This document shows, one piece after another, positions 6,152-6,542 of a stretch of DNA of 6,542 nt. The notes under the pieces are model-generated. The model saw nothing but the letters and a program-made list of their open reading frames with translations, was not told where the DNA came from and made no database searches. A program made the translations under genes and the position numbers. The DNA is from JBHJHK01 sp050330975 (GTDB lineage Bacteria > Pseudomonadota > Gammaproteobacteria > Competibacterales > Competibacteraceae), in the NCBI GenBank assembly GCA_050330975.1, contig JBHJHK010000241.1, positions 1 to 6,542 of the forward strand. Direction: 5' to 3'. Within the stretch, counting starts at the first letter, position 1. Each line of letters begins with the position of its first letter.

Positions 6152-6401
6152 AACGCCGTCGCCGTTGCCAGCTGCGCCGTGAAATTCGTCGGCAGCACTA
6201 TCCGCGCGTACGGGACTCGGTGCTGGCCTATGTCCTTGGCTGCGGTTTGGACCGGGAATCGGCCCACTCCCCGAACGGATCGCAATCGGAAGTCACCGCC
6301 CACCTTGGGACGCTGAAGGGGTATGCAGCTGCGCCACGGCAGTCTAGCATCGAACCACGGCCACAGCCTCTGCCCATCGCCGCCACCTGCGTGAACTTTC
6401 C
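6152..6401. other. Intergenic or decayed stretch, no intact gene
   Basis: Apart from the first EF-hand loop coded at 6137-6172 on the minus strand, I find no recognisable protein here in any frame. The short frames that cross it (plus strand from 6220, minus strand from 6303 and 6452) lack domains, signal peptides or ribosome sites. The region should contain the promoter for the plus-strand gene at 6402, but no -35/-10 pair stands out. It may be debris from a recombination or decay event between the EamA gene and the AAA ATPase. Confidence 0.4.
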
Positions 6402-6542
6402 ATGCGTTTTTTCAATACGACCGGCCCCATCACCCCCGAAGATCACTATCATCTCGCGCCGTTGGATCGCCTCAACGAAGACGAGTTGATGGCCCTCATT
6501 CAGCAGAAAAAATATTTCGTTCTACACGCCCCTCGACAGACG
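6402..6542 (+). CDS. Accessory AAA-type ATP-binding protein, N-terminal 47 residues
   Basis: The gene starts with ATG at 6402 and runs off the right edge in frame after 47 codons. The visible start is MRFFNTTGPITPEDHYHLAP, then a helix (LDRLNEDELMALIQQKK, 21-37) and a beta strand into YFVLHAPRQT (38-47). This matches the start of a widespread family of predicted AAA-like ATPases that I recall beginning with MRFFNTAGP and having APRQTGKT as P-loop; here the Walker A is cut at its first residues. Members often carry C-terminal nuclease-like or uncharacterised domains and are frequent accessory genes with many paralogues. I cannot assign a function. The ribosome site is not obvious. Different context and proximity to decayed sequence fit an accessory locus. 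Confidence 0.75.
   Translation, partial: MRFFNTTGPITPEDHYHLAPLDRLNEDELMALIQQKKYFVLHAPRQT

Noticed and set aside
6220..6489. Plus-strand open frame of 89 codons before the right-hand ATPase
   Set aside because: No recognisable domain, overlaps the ATPase start in another frame, and becomes Pro/Ser-rich; not supported as a gene.

Overview
The window is GC-rich bacterial DNA whose third codon positions are mostly G or C. Its core is a complete ABC importer of the ectoine/5-hydroxyectoine (Ehu) type. Ehu importers occur in proteobacteria and actinobacteria. Together with a RavA-type MoxR ATPase, tandem EF-hand coding and an accessory AAA ATPase, this suggests a salt-exposed proteobacterium, perhaps a gammaproteobacterium. 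That placement is inference; there is no rRNA or other strong phylogenetic marker.

Layout: (1) Positions 1-496, minus strand: the N-terminal part of an M24/creatinase-fold (Xaa-Pro peptidase-like) protein that runs off the left edge. (2) Positions 497-733: a divergent control region. It holds two mirror-image promoter-like elements, each with a C5G5 palindrome between its -35 and -10 boxes, followed by an 8-bp tandem repeat in the leader of the transport operon. (3) Positions 734-3829, plus strand: ehuB (periplasmic binding protein), ehuC and ehuD (permeases), ehuA (ATPase). The genes are tightly packed, and the ehuA Shine-Dalgarno sits right at the ehuD stop codon. (4) Positions 3941-4924, plus: a RavA/MoxR-family AAA ATPase with its own small upstream gap. 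(5) Positions 4949-5833, minus, convergent with it: an EamA-type (DMT superfamily) membrane exporter. (6) Positions 5963-6292, minus: a stretch coding for two tandem EF-hand loops, one lacking its first calcium ligand and with no normal start codon upstream, so probably a decayed gene. (7) Positions 6402-6542, plus: the first 47 codons of an accessory AAA ATPase whose P-loop begins at the right edge.

How the genes fit together: EhuB would capture ectoine or hydroxyectoine in the periplasm, EhuC/EhuD form the channel and EhuA powers import. M24-fold ectoine hydrolases (DoeA/EutD) open the ectoine ring in known catabolic clusters, so the divergent M24 gene is a reasonable candidate for acting on the imported solute. 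The visible N-terminal half does not prove that. The matching promoter architecture on the two sides suggests one regulator may control both. The right-hand third looks more like accessory or decaying sequence. I found no CRISPR array, tRNA, rRNA, insertion sequence or clear Rho-independent terminator.
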